NCBI RefSeq assembly: GCF_014201115.1
Contig: NZ_JACHDO010000001.1
Coordinates: forward strand, 6,820,001-6,884,000
DNA length: 64,000 nucleotides
Direction of reading: 5' to 3'
Source of the DNA: Nocardiopsis metallicus
GTDB lineage: Bacteria; Actinomycetota; Actinomycetes; Streptosporangiales; Streptosporangiaceae
Part shown: piece after piece, positions 35,655 through 43,980 of the stretch
How the letters are laid out: each line of letters opens with the position of its first letter
Position numbering within the stretch: the first letter of the stretch is position 1
Program-made: the position numbers and the translations under genes
Notes under the pieces: model-generated
Database searches by the model: none
What the model was told of the DNA's origin: nothing
What the model saw: the letters and a program-made list of their open reading frames with translations, nothing else

Positions 35655-38600
35655 ACGGTTTCGATATCCGCCTGGTGGCCCTGGCTCCCAACGGGGAGGA
35701 GCTGGGGCCGCTGCCGTATCCGAACAGTGTCGAGGTGGGTCAGCCCTACAACGACCTTCCCTCCCTACGCGTGGACTACTCCGCCCACGCCCCGGGCGCC
35801 TCTCACCTGGAGCGCCCCTGCGAGGTGGCCGTCCAGACCTACGATCCCGACACCGGGGAGTGGACCGAGGGGCCCGACTCCCGGTTCCTGCGGGTCAAGC
35901 GCTCCGGCGACCTGACCGACCCGACCGGTGCCCGCTCCTACCAGATGCCCGGTTACGGGTGGCAGCTGCGCAAGCTCCGCCTCTACCCGTCCGCCACCGG
36001 CACGGAGACCGAGGAAGGCAAGCGCGCCTTCGCGGGCGCCACGGTCGGCACGGTCCTGCGCACCTGGATCAACGAGGGGCGCTCCCGGGGCGCCCTGCCC
36101 GGCCTGGAGGCCGACTTCGACACCCAAGTGGACTCCGCGGGCCGGGAGTGGGACACCGCCCTGACCCTCGACTACGAACTCGGCACCGACCTGCTCTCCG
36201 TCCTGGAGGGCATGGCCGAACAGGGGGTGTGCGACTGGCGGTTCGAGGGACGGACGCTGCGGGTGTTCGCCCCCGACACCGTGATGGCCCGCGACCTGGC
36301 CTCGGGGCCGGCCCCGGTCGACCTCAGGCTGGGCCGCGACATCACCGAGGCCCCCACCGACGCCAGCCTGGAGGACCTGGTCTCCCACCTGTTCGTGGCG
36401 GGGGACGAGGGCTTCCGGCTGGAGGTGGACAACCCCGGGGCGCAGATGCCCTGGGGGCGCTGGGAGGACTACCTCACCCAGGGCGGGGTCAGCGACGAGG
36501 GCACGGCACGGCTGCTCGCCGGAGCCGCCCTCCAGCGCGGGGCCCGGGAACGGGTCCAGATCACCCGGGGGCTGATGCCGCGGGTCGCACGCTGGCTGCC
36601 CTGGCGGGACTACCGCCCCGGCGACCTGATCCTGGCCCCGGACGGGGAGGGGCACATGGCGTCGCTGCGGTTGCGCCAGATCACCCTGTCCCGCGACCAG
36701 GACGGGGCGGTCACCGGAAACCTGGTCCTCAACGACCGCTTCCTGGAGGCCGAGATCCGCCGTGCCAGGCGCACCACCGCCCTGACCGGCGGCAGCGTGG
36801 GCAACGGCGGCAGCGGGGCGCAGCCCGCTCCGGAGGGCCCGGACACCCGGCGCCCCGTTGCTCCCCAGGGGTTGGCCGTGCACAGCGACGCCTACCTGGA
36901 CGCCGACGGCGCGGCCCAGGGGTACGCCGGGCTCACCTGGTCACCGGTGGACACCGCCACCGACGGCGGTGCCATCGACACGGGCGCCTACCAGGTGTAC
37001 GGGCGCCGCAACGTCACCGGGCAGGTGTGGCGCCGCCTGGTGTCGGTGGACCACCCCGACACCGCGATCGGCCTCTCACCCCTGCCGGTCGGCCAGGAGT
37101 GGGCCTTCAAGGTCCGGGCGGTGTCCTCCCGCAACGGGCTGGCCGGACCGTTCGGCCCGCAGGAGGTGGTGACGCTGGCCAGCGACACGGAGGCTCCGCC
37201 GGTGCCCTCCGCCCCGCTGCTGTCCACCCGCCTGGGGGTGATCAGTGCCGAGTGGGACGGAGCCGGAGCCGGGGGAGAACCCATGCCCGCCGACTTCCGG
37301 CACGCCCGCCTGTGGATGCGCGGCGACCAGGGCTGGGAGCACCGGTTCGACTACCAGGGGCCGCCCCGGGAGCCCTGGACGGTCGAACACGGCACCCTCG
37401 CGGTCACGGACGAGGGGCTCGCGCTGAACGGATCGGCCACCCTGGTCCGCGACCTGGGCGGCCTCGACCAGACGCTGGAGCTGGTGGCGCGGCGGGTCGA
37501 CGAGGACCGGGGCACCCTGTGGCTGGCACCGCGTGCGGGCGACGCCCCGGAACGGGGGAGCCACTACACCCCCGAGGTCCCGGTCGACCTCTACGAGGTA
37601 CCCCTGGGGCAGAGCGTCGTCGTACGGATCCAGACCCAGGGCACCCGGGTCCGGGCGTGGCTGGACGGGACCCTCGTCCACGACGCCCCGCTCACCTGGG
37701 GACAGCGGTTCGGCACCCGGTTCGCCGTCGAGGGCACCGGGGTCGTTCTGCGCGAGGCGCGCGTCCCCGCCACGGACACCTGGGAGCCGATCGCGCTCCT
37801 GGAGGGGCCCACCACGATCACCGTGGCCGGACAGCCCTACAACACGCCCCGCTGGTTCCGCCTCACCGCCGTCGACCGCTCGGGCAACGAGTCCGACCCG
37901 AGCGCGGAGGAGGTCACCCGGACCGAACCCCTGGTCGACGTCGACCTCCACCCGGGCACCGTCAAGGCCGCCCACATCCAGGCCAACGCGGTGACGGCGG
38001 ACAAGATCGACGCCGGTGCGGTCGAGGCCGGGCACATCCGGGCCGGGGCAGTCGAGAGCAGGCACATCACCGCCGACGCCGTCAACGGCAAGACGATCAC
38101 CGGTGCCGTGGTGCGGTCCTCGGCCGGGCCGGGCCCCCGCTGGCAGGCGGACGGCAACGGGATCCGCTTCTGGAACCAGAACAACCAGGTGACCTTCAAC
38201 GCCAGCACGGCGACGGGCAGCGTCCTGGCCACGGGGCGGTTCCAGACCGCCAGCAGCGGTAACCGGGTGTGGATCGACGGCAACCTCCGGGGCCGTCCGC
38301 GGATGGAACTGCACACGGGCGACAGCAGCCAGGCGCAGCCCAACGTCTTCGCCATGGGCCAGCAGTCGGACGGGTTCCCCACAGGTTCCCTGGTGGTGAG
38401 CGGCCGTGAGCAGACGATCAACAGCACCGGCCGCGCCGACCTGGTCCTGGAGCACGGCGGCGATTTCAAGCTGGTCCAGAACCACGGCGCCAACAGCCAG
38501 GTGGGGATACACAAGACGGGTCGGACGCTGAGGTTCCGAGGTGCCCTGCCCAGCGGGATGTTCGGCGGCACCAACACCTTCATGGCCCGTGGCTTCAACC

Positions 38601-38824
38601 CCCAGGGGGAGAGCTGGACGTGGTGGCAGTGGTCCTGGGGGACGCCGATCCCCTCGGGCCGGTCCGCCATCCCCTTCGTCCAGCTCCGCTCCGGCAACCC
38701 GGAAGGCATGTCCGTCTCCGTCAGCGGGGCGAACTCAACCGGATTCAGGATCGAAAAACGCCCGTCGGGAGCTCAGCACTACTACCTGTGGGCTGTTCTC
38801 AAGGAAGGAGGGCACGGCGAATGA
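35651..38824 (+). CDS. Tail hub/fibre protein with Fn3-like domains
   Basis: 1057 residues, GTG start overlapping the previous stop by four bases. Residues about 1-375 resemble a phage tail hub (VKRSGDLTDPTGARSYQMPG, RPGDLILAPD). A fibronectin-III-like segment lies at about 400-510 and a LamG-like beta domain at about 575-690. A helical stem (about 763-810) repeats AxHIxAxAVxxxxI, as in receptor-binding tail proteins, and leads into a beta-rich tip ending WAVLKEGGHGE. It probably contacts the cell-surface target. Confidence 0.75.
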   Translation: MNGFDIRLVALAPNGEELGPLPYPNSVEVGQPYNDLPSLRVDYSAHAPGASHLERPCEVAVQTYDPDTGEWTEGPDSRFLRVKRSGDLTDPTGARSYQMPGYGWQLRKLRLYPSATGTETEEGKRAFAGATVGTVLRTWINEGRSRGALPGLEADFDTQVDSAGREWDTALTLDYELGTDLLSVLEGMAEQGVCDWRFEGRTLRVFAPDTVMARDLASGPAPVDLRLGRDITEAPTDASLEDLVSHLFVAGDEGFRLEVDNPGAQMPWGRWEDYLTQGGVSDEGTARLLAGAALQRGARERVQITRGLMPRVARWLPWRDYRPGDLILAPDGEGHMASLRLRQITLSRDQDGAVTGNLVLNDRFLEAEIRRARRTTALTGGSVGNGGSGAQPAPEGPDTRRPVAPQGLAVHSDAYLDADGAAQGYAGLTWSPVDTATDGGAIDTGAYQVYGRRNVTGQVWRRLVSVDHPDTAIGLSPLPVGQEWAFKVRAVSSRNGLAGPFGPQEVVTLASDTEAPPVPSAPLLSTRLGVISAEWDGAGAGGEPMPADFRHARLWMRGDQGWEHRFDYQGPPREPWTVEHGTLAVTDEGLALNGSATLVRDLGGLDQTLELVARRVDEDRGTLWLAPRAGDAPERGSHYTPEVPVDLYEVPLGQSVVVRIQTQGTRVRAWLDGTLVHDAPLTWGQRFGTRFAVEGTGVVLREARVPATDTWEPIALLEGPTTITVAGQPYNTPRWFRLTAVDRSGNESDPSAEEVTRTEPLVDVDLHPGTVKAAHIQANAVTADKIDAGAVEAGHIRAGAVESRHITADAVNGKTITGAVVRSSAGPGPRWQADGNGIRFWNQNNQVTFNASTATGSVLATGRFQTASSGNRVWIDGNLRGRPRMELHTGDSSQAQPNVFAMGQQSDGFPTGSLVVSGREQTINSTGRADLVLEHGGDFKLVQNHGANSQVGIHKTGRTLRFRGALPSGMFGGTNTFMARGFNPQGESWTWWQWSWGTPIPSGRSAIPFVQLRSGNPEGMSVSVSGANSTGFRIEKRPSGAQHYYLWAVLKEGGHGE

Positions 38825-39468
38825 CGGCTGTGCGCATGTATTACCGGGACGACGACCGGGTGGACATCGTCGAGGGGCAGCGGATCAGGTCGGTGCCGCT
38901 GGAGGCGGTGGCGACACGGCTGGAGCTCCTGGGCTACACCGACCCGGCCGACGGCCTGGCCGCCTGCCTGGCCGAAATGGATCAGGTCGAGGACGACGAC
39001 TCGCACCCCTACGACCAAGTCTACGAGACCTATTTGCCGTATCTGAGACGGGAACGGGGCTACCGCGACGTCGAGGAGCCCGAATCCGCCGCCGCGCAGG
39101 GCGGTCCGGGCCGGACGGGGGCGCTCTCCGGGGGCCTGCTCTCAGCTGGCCCGAGCGCTGACGGGCAGTTCTCCGCCGGGTCCGGTGCCGCCGCGGAGTC
39201 CCCTCTGGCCGCAGCGCTGGAGGAGGCCCGCCGCAGGGCGCGCACGCAGCTGGGTGCCCCCGAACCGGGGGCGGGCCGGTCCGCGGCCGCCACCGTGAGC
39301 GGCATCTCGGCGGTGAGCCGATCCGGCACGGCCTCCCCGTCCGCTGAGGAGACCGCGTCCCATCAGGAGGTCCTGGCCCGGCTCCGGAAGGAACCCCTGA
39401 TCGCCGAACTCCGCGCGGAGTTCAGGGACCAGCTCGTTCCACTGATGGAACCCCGGGGGAGCGCTTGA
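38821..39468 (+). CDS. Tail-cassette linker protein, unknown function
   Basis: 215 residues; the ATG overlaps the previous stop (ATGA), so it is translationally coupled. An N-terminal ~80-residue globular part (MTAVRMYYRDDDRVDIVEG..., with an acidic EDDDSHPYDQVYETYLPYL stretch) is followed by an Ala/Gly/Ser-rich linker and a charged C-terminal helix (about 185-210). No family recognised. In siphophages this position often holds small tail assembly or chaperone proteins. Confidence 0.7.
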   Translation: MTAVRMYYRDDDRVDIVEGQRIRSVPLEAVATRLELLGYTDPADGLAACLAEMDQVEDDDSHPYDQVYETYLPYLRRERGYRDVEEPESAAAQGGPGRTGALSGGLLSAGPSADGQFSAGSGAAAESPLAAALEEARRRARTQLGAPEPGAGRSAAATVSGISAVSRSGTASPSAEETASHQEVLARLRKEPLIAELRAEFRDQLVPLMEPRGSA

Positions 39469-39716
39469 CGTCCCCCGCACCCGAGCACAACCCCTTCTCC
39501 TCCGTGGTCACCGCGCGTGACGTCTACGACGCGACCCGCGAGACCCAGGCCGACGTACGCAACGCCCTGACCCGGCTGACGGCCCTGGAGCGCGAACACG
39601 CCGAGTTCAGACACCGGCTCACCGCCCTGGAGCGCTGGCGCTACGCACTCCCGATCACCGGGATAAGCGCCGCTCTGGCCGCTCTGGGCGCGGTCCTCAC
39701 CGCCCTGATCGGTTGA
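39465..39716 (+). CDS. Small holin-like protein, coiled coil plus one TM
   Basis: 83 residues from a TTG that overlaps the previous stop. Residues about 15-58 form a charged, heptad-like helix (TRETQADVRNALTRLTALER), followed by one membrane helix (YALPITGISAALAALGAVLT, about 60-80). This layout resembles XhlA/hemolysin-type phage accessory proteins that associate with holins. No separate holin or lytic enzyme gene is found, so a lysis role is unproven. Confidence 0.7.
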   Translation: MTSPAPEHNPFSSVVTARDVYDATRETQADVRNALTRLTALEREHAEFRHRLTALERWRYALPITGISAALAALGAVLTALIG

Positions 39717-39797
39717 CGCCCCCGGGTCCCGTCCGTACCGCGGCCGGGACCCGGCCGCCGTCCGACCCGTTTTCTCTTCTCTCCGAAGGAGCCGACC

Positions 39798-40985
39798 TTG
39801 CCTGTCCCCCTGTCCAACCTGCCCGACGACTTCCACCGGGTCCGTGTCCGCGGCCGCTGGGCGCTGCTCCGCGGCGAGCACGCCCAGGGCATGGTGACCT
39901 TCCGGCCCAGCGTCGAATGGCTCATCTCCCCCGAACACGACCTGATCATCATGGGTGTCGACCTGGTCGAACCCATCAACGGTCAGGGCGAGGTGGATCT
40001 CGAACTGCCCGCCACCGACGACCCCGGCCTGGTCGGCACCCCCTTCCACTACGACGTGGTGGTGGAGATCCCCGGGCTGGAGCCCTACGAGTTCTCCCTC
40101 GTGGTTCCGCACGAAGCGGAGGAGGTGGACCTGTCGGCGGTGATCCCGCCCGGCCCCGAACACCCCGATCCACCCGAGCCCTACGTCCTCAGCGTGAACG
40201 GTGAGACCGGCCACGTGTACGTTCCCGAGGGGCCGCCCGGTGAACGGGGACACCAGGGTGACCAGGGGCCGCAGGGCGAGCAGGGCCCCGAGGGCGAACG
40301 CGGCTCCCGGGGCGAGACCGGGGAACGCGGCCCGGTCGGCCCCGGCCTGTCCGCGCGGGGCGAGCTCGAGAGCACCGACGACCTGCCCGAGGAGGGCGAA
40401 CGCCTGGGCGACGCCTACCTGGTCGACGGGGTCCTGCACGTCTGGAACGGCGCCGCCTGGCAGGACATGGGTCCGCTGCGCGGTGCCGACGGCCGTGACG
40501 TCCACCTGCGCCTGTCCCAGAACGCCCTCCAGTGGCGCCACACCGGGCAGGAGTGGGCTGACCTGGTGGAGCTGGCCGACATCACCGGACCGGCCGGCAG
40601 TGACGGTACCGACGGCGGGACCGGTCCGCGCGGCCCGCGCGGAGACCGTGGACAGGCCGGGGACTCGGCCTGGACCTGGTCGGCGCCGCACGGGGGCGCC
40701 ACCCCGCCGCAGGCCGTGCCGCACCGCCACTACAACACCCTGGGGGAGGAGCGCGAGCTGGTCTCCCTGCACGCCGCCGTGGGTACCACAGGCAACGCCG
40801 ACATCGTGGTGGCCCTGGACCGGAGCGGCACGCAGGTCGGTGTCGCCACGATCCCGGGTGGCGGACACACGTCCCCGGTGGTGGGGTTGGAGGAAACGCT
40901 GGGAGCCGGGGAGTACCTGGAGGCCCGTGTGGTGCAGGGCGACGCCAGCGCCCGTGCGCTCACGGTGGAAGCGCGGGTGCTCTGA
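39798..40985 (+). CDS. Collagen-like tail fibre protein
   Basis: 395 residues from a TTG preceded by GAAGGAG. Residues 1-130 form a beta-rich head. Two collagen-like stretches follow: about thirteen uninterrupted Gly-X-Y triplets at 145-183 (GPPGERGHQGDQGPQG...) and about nine at 264-290. Between them lies a small domain with DAYLVDGVLHVWNGAAWQDM, and the C-terminal ~95 residues form a beta-rich tip. Collagen-like triple helices are common shafts of phage fibres. The 4-base gap structure with the next gene suggests coupling. Confidence 0.75.
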   Translation: MPVPLSNLPDDFHRVRVRGRWALLRGEHAQGMVTFRPSVEWLISPEHDLIIMGVDLVEPINGQGEVDLELPATDDPGLVGTPFHYDVVVEIPGLEPYEFSLVVPHEAEEVDLSAVIPPGPEHPDPPEPYVLSVNGETGHVYVPEGPPGERGHQGDQGPQGEQGPEGERGSRGETGERGPVGPGLSARGELESTDDLPEEGERLGDAYLVDGVLHVWNGAAWQDMGPLRGADGRDVHLRLSQNALQWRHTGQEWADLVELADITGPAGSDGTDGGTGPRGPRGDRGQAGDSAWTWSAPHGGATPPQAVPHRHYNTLGEERELVSLHAAVGTTGNADIVVALDRSGTQVGVATIPGGGHTSPVVGLEETLGAGEYLEARVVQGDASARALTVEARVL

Positions 40986-41824
40986 TGCCGACCTCGGCCT
41001 TCAACACCTGTGGCGGAGCCCCGGGCCACCTGGTCACCGCTGGGGGAGGCAACCCCCACGGGGACGCCTGGCAGGCGGTCGAGGGTCATGTGGCCTACGA
41101 CGAGCGACCGGACCAGCCCTGGCCCGCGATCCGCCTGGGCTCGCCCGTATCCGGTCCCTCCTCGGTCGAGTTGCCGGCGGCGGGGGTGAGCACGGCGTCG
41201 GTCTACCTGTGGGTGCCCGCCGGGGGCCGCTGCGAGCTCTCCCTGCGGCGTGCGAGCGGTGCGGCCCCGGTTATCGAGTGGGACACCGGCGCTCTGCGGC
41301 TCGGCGGACAGGAGTTGCCGGAGGCGGAGGGCGCCCAGGCCCGGAACCGTCTGGTTCGGGCCCAGATCAGGGTGCGCTCCGGGGGGACGGACTACCGGCT
41401 CAACCACCGCAACCCCGAACTGACCGCCCCCGACCTGGAGGTCGAGGGCCCGGCCACGGGCACGGGCGAGGGGGTGGCGGTCGCCGTGCCCGCGGGGCAC
41501 ACGGCGTGGATGATCCAGCTGAGGGCGGGCTCCGGGCCCTGGTTGGGGAGCGCGATCCTGCGGCACGGTTCGGAGTTCGCCCGTGAGGTGACCCTGCTCC
41601 AGGAGGACCTCATGGCCGCCGGGTACGAGCTGCCGCAGTTCGGTGCCGACGGTGGCTACGGCAATGAGACGGTCGACGCCGTCATGGCCTTTCAGGAAGA
41701 CCACGACCTGTTGATAGACGGTTCCGTCGGGCAGGAGAGCCGTGGCGTGCTGAACGCGCTTGTCAACGCGGACCGGTACACGACCGCGGACGGGCACACG
41801 GGGTGGGGGATCCCGTTGGGCTGA
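40985..41824 (+). CDS. Peptidoglycan-binding domain protein
   Basis: 279 residues. The N-terminal ~190 residues are beta-rich, of unknown family, possibly carbohydrate- or structure-binding (VYLWVPAGGRCELSLRR). The C-terminal ~75 residues match a PG_binding_1 fold: EVTLLQEDLMAAGYELPQFG, DGGYGNETVDAVMAFQEDH and a GSVGQESRGVLNAL helix. There is no catalytic domain, so it would bind but not cut cell wall. Its ATG overlaps the last base of the fibre gene. Confidence 0.75.
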   Translation: MPTSAFNTCGGAPGHLVTAGGGNPHGDAWQAVEGHVAYDERPDQPWPAIRLGSPVSGPSSVELPAAGVSTASVYLWVPAGGRCELSLRRASGAAPVIEWDTGALRLGGQELPEAEGAQARNRLVRAQIRVRSGGTDYRLNHRNPELTAPDLEVEGPATGTGEGVAVAVPAGHTAWMIQLRAGSGPWLGSAILRHGSEFAREVTLLQEDLMAAGYELPQFGADGGYGNETVDAVMAFQEDHDLLIDGSVGQESRGVLNALVNADRYTTADGHTGWGIPLG

Positions 41825-41832
41825 CAGAGGGC

Positions 41833-41864
41833 GGGCGTGCGCGGGGGTTCTCCTGCGCGCGCCC
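41833..41864 (+). terminator. Terminator of the tail cassette
   Basis: GGGCGTGCGCGGG pairs with CCTGCGCGCGCCC (two GU pairs) around a 6-nt loop and is followed by GTCTTC, 9 nt after the last stop. It closes the seven-gene transcription unit. Confidence 0.7.
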
Positions 41865-42005
41865 GTCTTCGGCGTGCGGATTGTGTCATCGGCCTCAGCC
41901 GAGGACAAGGGGGATGCTGGTTTACTTCGTCGGATGACCGGATCCGGCCACCTCGACCGGTGGGGAAGAAGTCCCAGGTGCGACGGGGTTTCATCTTTCA
42001 AACGT

Positions 42006-42070
42006 ATCGAACACGAGTTCGAGGAAGCCCCTGTTTTCCCCTGACCTCTTGCGATCTACTCGTGTTCGAT
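42006..42070. repeat. 13-bp perfect inverted repeat, right edge of tail cassette
   Basis: ATCGAACACGAGT (42006-42018) is exactly complementary to ACTCGTGTTCGAT (42058-42070), 39 bp apart. The left arm itself contains CGAAC-acga-GTTCG. Could be a regulator binding site, a recombination site or an RNA stem. No matching copy was noticed at the left edge. Confidence 0.7.
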
Positions 42071-42122
42071 GATCATCTGTGGACGTTTGGTATGAGTGTC
42101 GTGGAACGAGGTACGAATTCTG

Positions 42123-42380
42123 ATGGCTGTGGGCCGGGGCGTGACTGATGAGGGCCGGGTGGTCTTCCAGGCCTGTGCTCCTGAGGAGCTGCCGGGGGTG
42201 GTGGCCACCGTGGTCGGGGCTGCCGGGCTGGTCGTTCTCGTTCGTGAGGGTGCGCCCGTGGGCGAGGTGATGGCCGACGCCCGACTCCTGCTGGACGAGG
42301 TGCGGCTGGTCGCGCTTCGCGGGTGGCTCGACGGGTGCGGGGCGGGGGCGGTCGGGCGGGCCGCGCGCCAGGAGGCGTAG
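42123..42380 (+). CDS. Small hypothetical protein
   Basis: 85 residues from ATG; an in-frame GTG at 42096 would add nine. Moderately hydrophobic middle (LPGVVATVVGAAGLVVLV) but more like a buried beta/alpha core than a membrane helix. The C-terminal part is charged (GWLDGCGAGAVGRAARQEA). No family recognised. It lies between the 13-bp inverted repeat and the first operator-like palindrome. Confidence 0.55.
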   Translation: MAVGRGVTDEGRVVFQACAPEELPGVVATVVGAAGLVVLVREGAPVGEVMADARLLLDEVRLVALRGWLDGCGAGAVGRAARQEA

Positions 42381-42386
42381 CGTGCA

Positions 42387-42401
42387 AACTTTGGCAAAGT
42401 T
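42387..42401. promoter_or_regulatory. Operator-like palindrome A
   Basis: AACTTTG-G-CAAAGTT, a perfect 7-bp inverted repeat with one central base, about 150 bp upstream of the XRE gene. Best copy of a motif that recurs four more times around this regulatory pair. Confidence 0.6.
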
Positions 42402-42496
42402 GTATCAAGGGTGGGCGGTTGCCCTTCTTCGACCTTCCCCAGCCATCGGAATTTAGTCGGTGTTTACTGGCCGTTTCCGGGGGTCCACTATTAGGC

Positions 42497-42511
42497 AACT
42501 TTGCCAAACTA
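42497..42511. promoter_or_regulatory. Operator-like palindrome B
   Basis: AACTTTG-C-CAAACTA: one perfect half site and a degenerate second half, within 55 bp of the XRE start. Spacing to site C is 12 bp, so cooperative binding is possible. Confidence 0.5.
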
Positions 42512-42523
42512 TGCATCAATTGT

Positions 42524-42535
42524 GCCAAGTTTGGC
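42524..42535. promoter_or_regulatory. Operator-like palindrome C
   Basis: GCCAA-gt-TTGGC, overlapping the sequence TGTGCCAAGTTTGGC, directly before the XRE gene start at 42549. Occupancy here would block transcription of that gene. Confidence 0.5.
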
Positions 42536-42548
42536 TTATGGTTGGGGT

Positions 42549-43004
42549 ATGTCGAAGGAAACCCCACTCACTGAAATCCACTACGACCTCCTCGACCGTG
42601 CCATGGACGAGCGGCGGCTGGCGCTGGGTATGCGATGGCGTGATCTCGCCGACCGGACGGGCCTTTCCGGTCAGGCACTGCGCGACATCCGACGGGGTCG
42701 TAGCGTGCCCCGGGACCTCACCGCCCGCAACCTCGAAGACGCCCTCGGCTGGGACCGCGGATCCATCCAGCGCGTGCTCCGGGGGGACGAGCCGGAGGTG
42801 GCGGCCGCCTCACCGCCCTCGGGTACGGCGGACGGACTGGCCTGGTGGACCGAGGGGGACGCGACCTGCTACGAACTCACGCGCACCATCGGGGGCAACC
42901 CCTTCTCCGCGCGTCTGGTGGTGCGGGACGGCCGTTCCCGGGAGCAGGTGGAGAAGGAACTGCGCAAGGTCGTCGAACTGGCCCGGATCCAGTTGGAGAA
43001 CTGA
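42549..43004 (+). CDS. XRE-family helix-turn-helix regulator
   Basis: 151 residues. Residues about 20-75 form the HTH: MRWRDLADRTGLSGQALRDI with RRGRSVPRDLT as the recognition and following helices, then LEDALGWDRGSIQRVLRG. The C-terminal ~65 residues are unassigned and end in a charged helix. The ATG (MSKETPL) is preceded by GGTTGGGG; the frame is open to 42501. Upstream palindromes A-C suggest self-regulation. It lies just beyond the tail cassette and converges on a zinc-ribbon/HTH gene. Confidence 0.85.
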   Translation: MSKETPLTEIHYDLLDRAMDERRLALGMRWRDLADRTGLSGQALRDIRRGRSVPRDLTARNLEDALGWDRGSIQRVLRGDEPEVAAASPPSGTADGLAWWTEGDATCYELTRTIGGNPFSARLVVRDGRSREQVEKELRKVVELARIQLEN

Positions 43005-43042
43005 CCTCTCGGATCGTGCGCCCGCGTTCGGCGCGGCGTTGT

Positions 43043-43816
43043 TCAGGCGGCGGGGGAGTCCAGATAGGCGTTCAGGACGTCCCCCAACGAGTACAGCGGC
43101 CGGTTGGCCGACCCGCGCTGCTTCACGGTGATCCTGCCCCGGCGGGCGTAACCGCGTACGGCCGCGGCGCTCACGTCGTGACCGAGCACGCGCAGGGAAC
43201 GGGCGCCCTCGGCGGCGGTGACGAGCCGGTCCCCGGCGGCGCGCAGCAGGCGTTCGCGGCCTTCGGAGACCGTGATCTCGGTTCCGCACTCACGGCAGCG
43301 GGTGCGGTCGGCCCCGGCGCGCGCGTAGCAGGGCGTGCCGCAGCCCTCGCACACACCGGCCAGGACGCGCTCCGCGGGCAGGTCCACGGAGCGCTCCGCC
43401 TGGGCCACGGCGGAGACGACCTCGTCGACGCACTCCGCGCCGATGTCGGAGCGGCGCAGCCACTCGACGAAGCGGCTCAGCCACCGGGCCATGGGCGCGA
43501 GATCGTCCTGGGGGAGTCTTCCGCCGATCTCCTCGTGGAGGAGCCGGCACCAGGTGGAGAGCGTGTTGCGCAGGACCGAGGCCGCCTCGGACGCCCGGGG
43601 GTCATAGGCCAGCGGGGTCTCGGTGGAGCGGCGCCCCAGGTTTCCCGGTCCGGTGCGGTGCTGTCGGGCCAGCGTGAGGTCCAGGTCGACCGCCAGGCCG
43701 TTCTCGTCACCGACCTTGAGCAGGGCCAGGCGCAACCCGTTGGCGCAACCGGCGCACACGCGGGCGTCGTCAGCGATCGGGTTGGCACAGGAGGGGACGT
43801 CACAGGGGATGAGCAC
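43043..43816 (-). CDS. Zinc-ribbon and helix-turn-helix protein
   Basis: 257 residues, GTG start with GGAG upstream. Two cysteine sets, C5/C10/C21/C24 and C156/C159/C174/C177, look like zinc ribbons. The C-terminus (about 197-257), LVTAAEGARSL...AVRGYARRGRITVKQRGSANRPLYSLGDVLNAYL, resembles a MerR/excisionase-type winged HTH. Likely a DNA-binding regulator of phage or mobile-element type. Palindrome D lies 47-61 bp upstream of its start. Confidence 0.75.
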   Translation of the reverse strand: MLIPCDVPSCANPIADDARVCAGCANGLRLALLKVGDENGLAVDLDLTLARQHRTGPGNLGRRSTETPLAYDPRASEAASVLRNTLSTWCRLLHEEIGGRLPQDDLAPMARWLSRFVEWLRRSDIGAECVDEVVSAVAQAERSVDLPAERVLAGVCEGCGTPCYARAGADRTRCRECGTEITVSEGRERLLRAAGDRLVTAAEGARSLRVLGHDVSAAAVRGYARRGRITVKQRGSANRPLYSLGDVLNAYLDSPAA

Positions 43817-43862
43817 GGGTCTCCGTTCACAGGCGATCAGGCAAGTAAGAGCAAGTTAGCCA

Positions 43863-43877
43863 AACTTTGCAAAAGTT
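43863..43877. promoter_or_regulatory. Operator-like palindrome D
   Basis: AACTTTG-C-AAAAGTT: one mismatch from the ideal AACTTTG-n-CAAAGTT. Positioned in the promoter region of the minus-strand zinc-ribbon/HTH gene. Confidence 0.55.
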
Positions 43878-43980
43878 GCAAGGGTGATCGGGGTGTGGGG
43901 GCTGTGCTGATTCTCTTTGTGTCAGGGTTTTTCGTGCGTTGTGGCTGCTCTTCCTGGCTCTGAGGTTGAGCAAGTTGTGC

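Larger units (their letters stand above)
32068..41824 (+). mobile_element. Orphan siphophage-type tail-tip cassette
   Basis: Seven same-strand genes with start/stop overlaps: tape measure, distal tail protein, hub/fibre, linker protein, holin-like protein, collagen-like fibre and peptidoglycan-binding protein. This is the order of a Siphoviridae tail-tip module. Missing are terminase, portal, capsid, tail tube, tape-measure chaperones, integrase and any recognisable endolysin enzyme. Flanking genes are chromosomal wall-polymer genes and small regulators. It could be a prophage remnant or a kept, repurposed module; all frames are intact. Confidence 0.7.

Noticed and set aside
35608-38262. 884-residue plus-strand frame overlapping the tail hub gene
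   Set aside because: Arg/Gly/Pro-rich out-of-frame translation of the 1057-residue hub, which has recognisable motifs and coupled start and stop.
32068-41824. Contractile injection system or R-type tailocin
   Set aside because: No sheath, inner tube, baseplate wedge or AAA+ ATPase genes; proteins fit the non-contractile siphophage tail tip.
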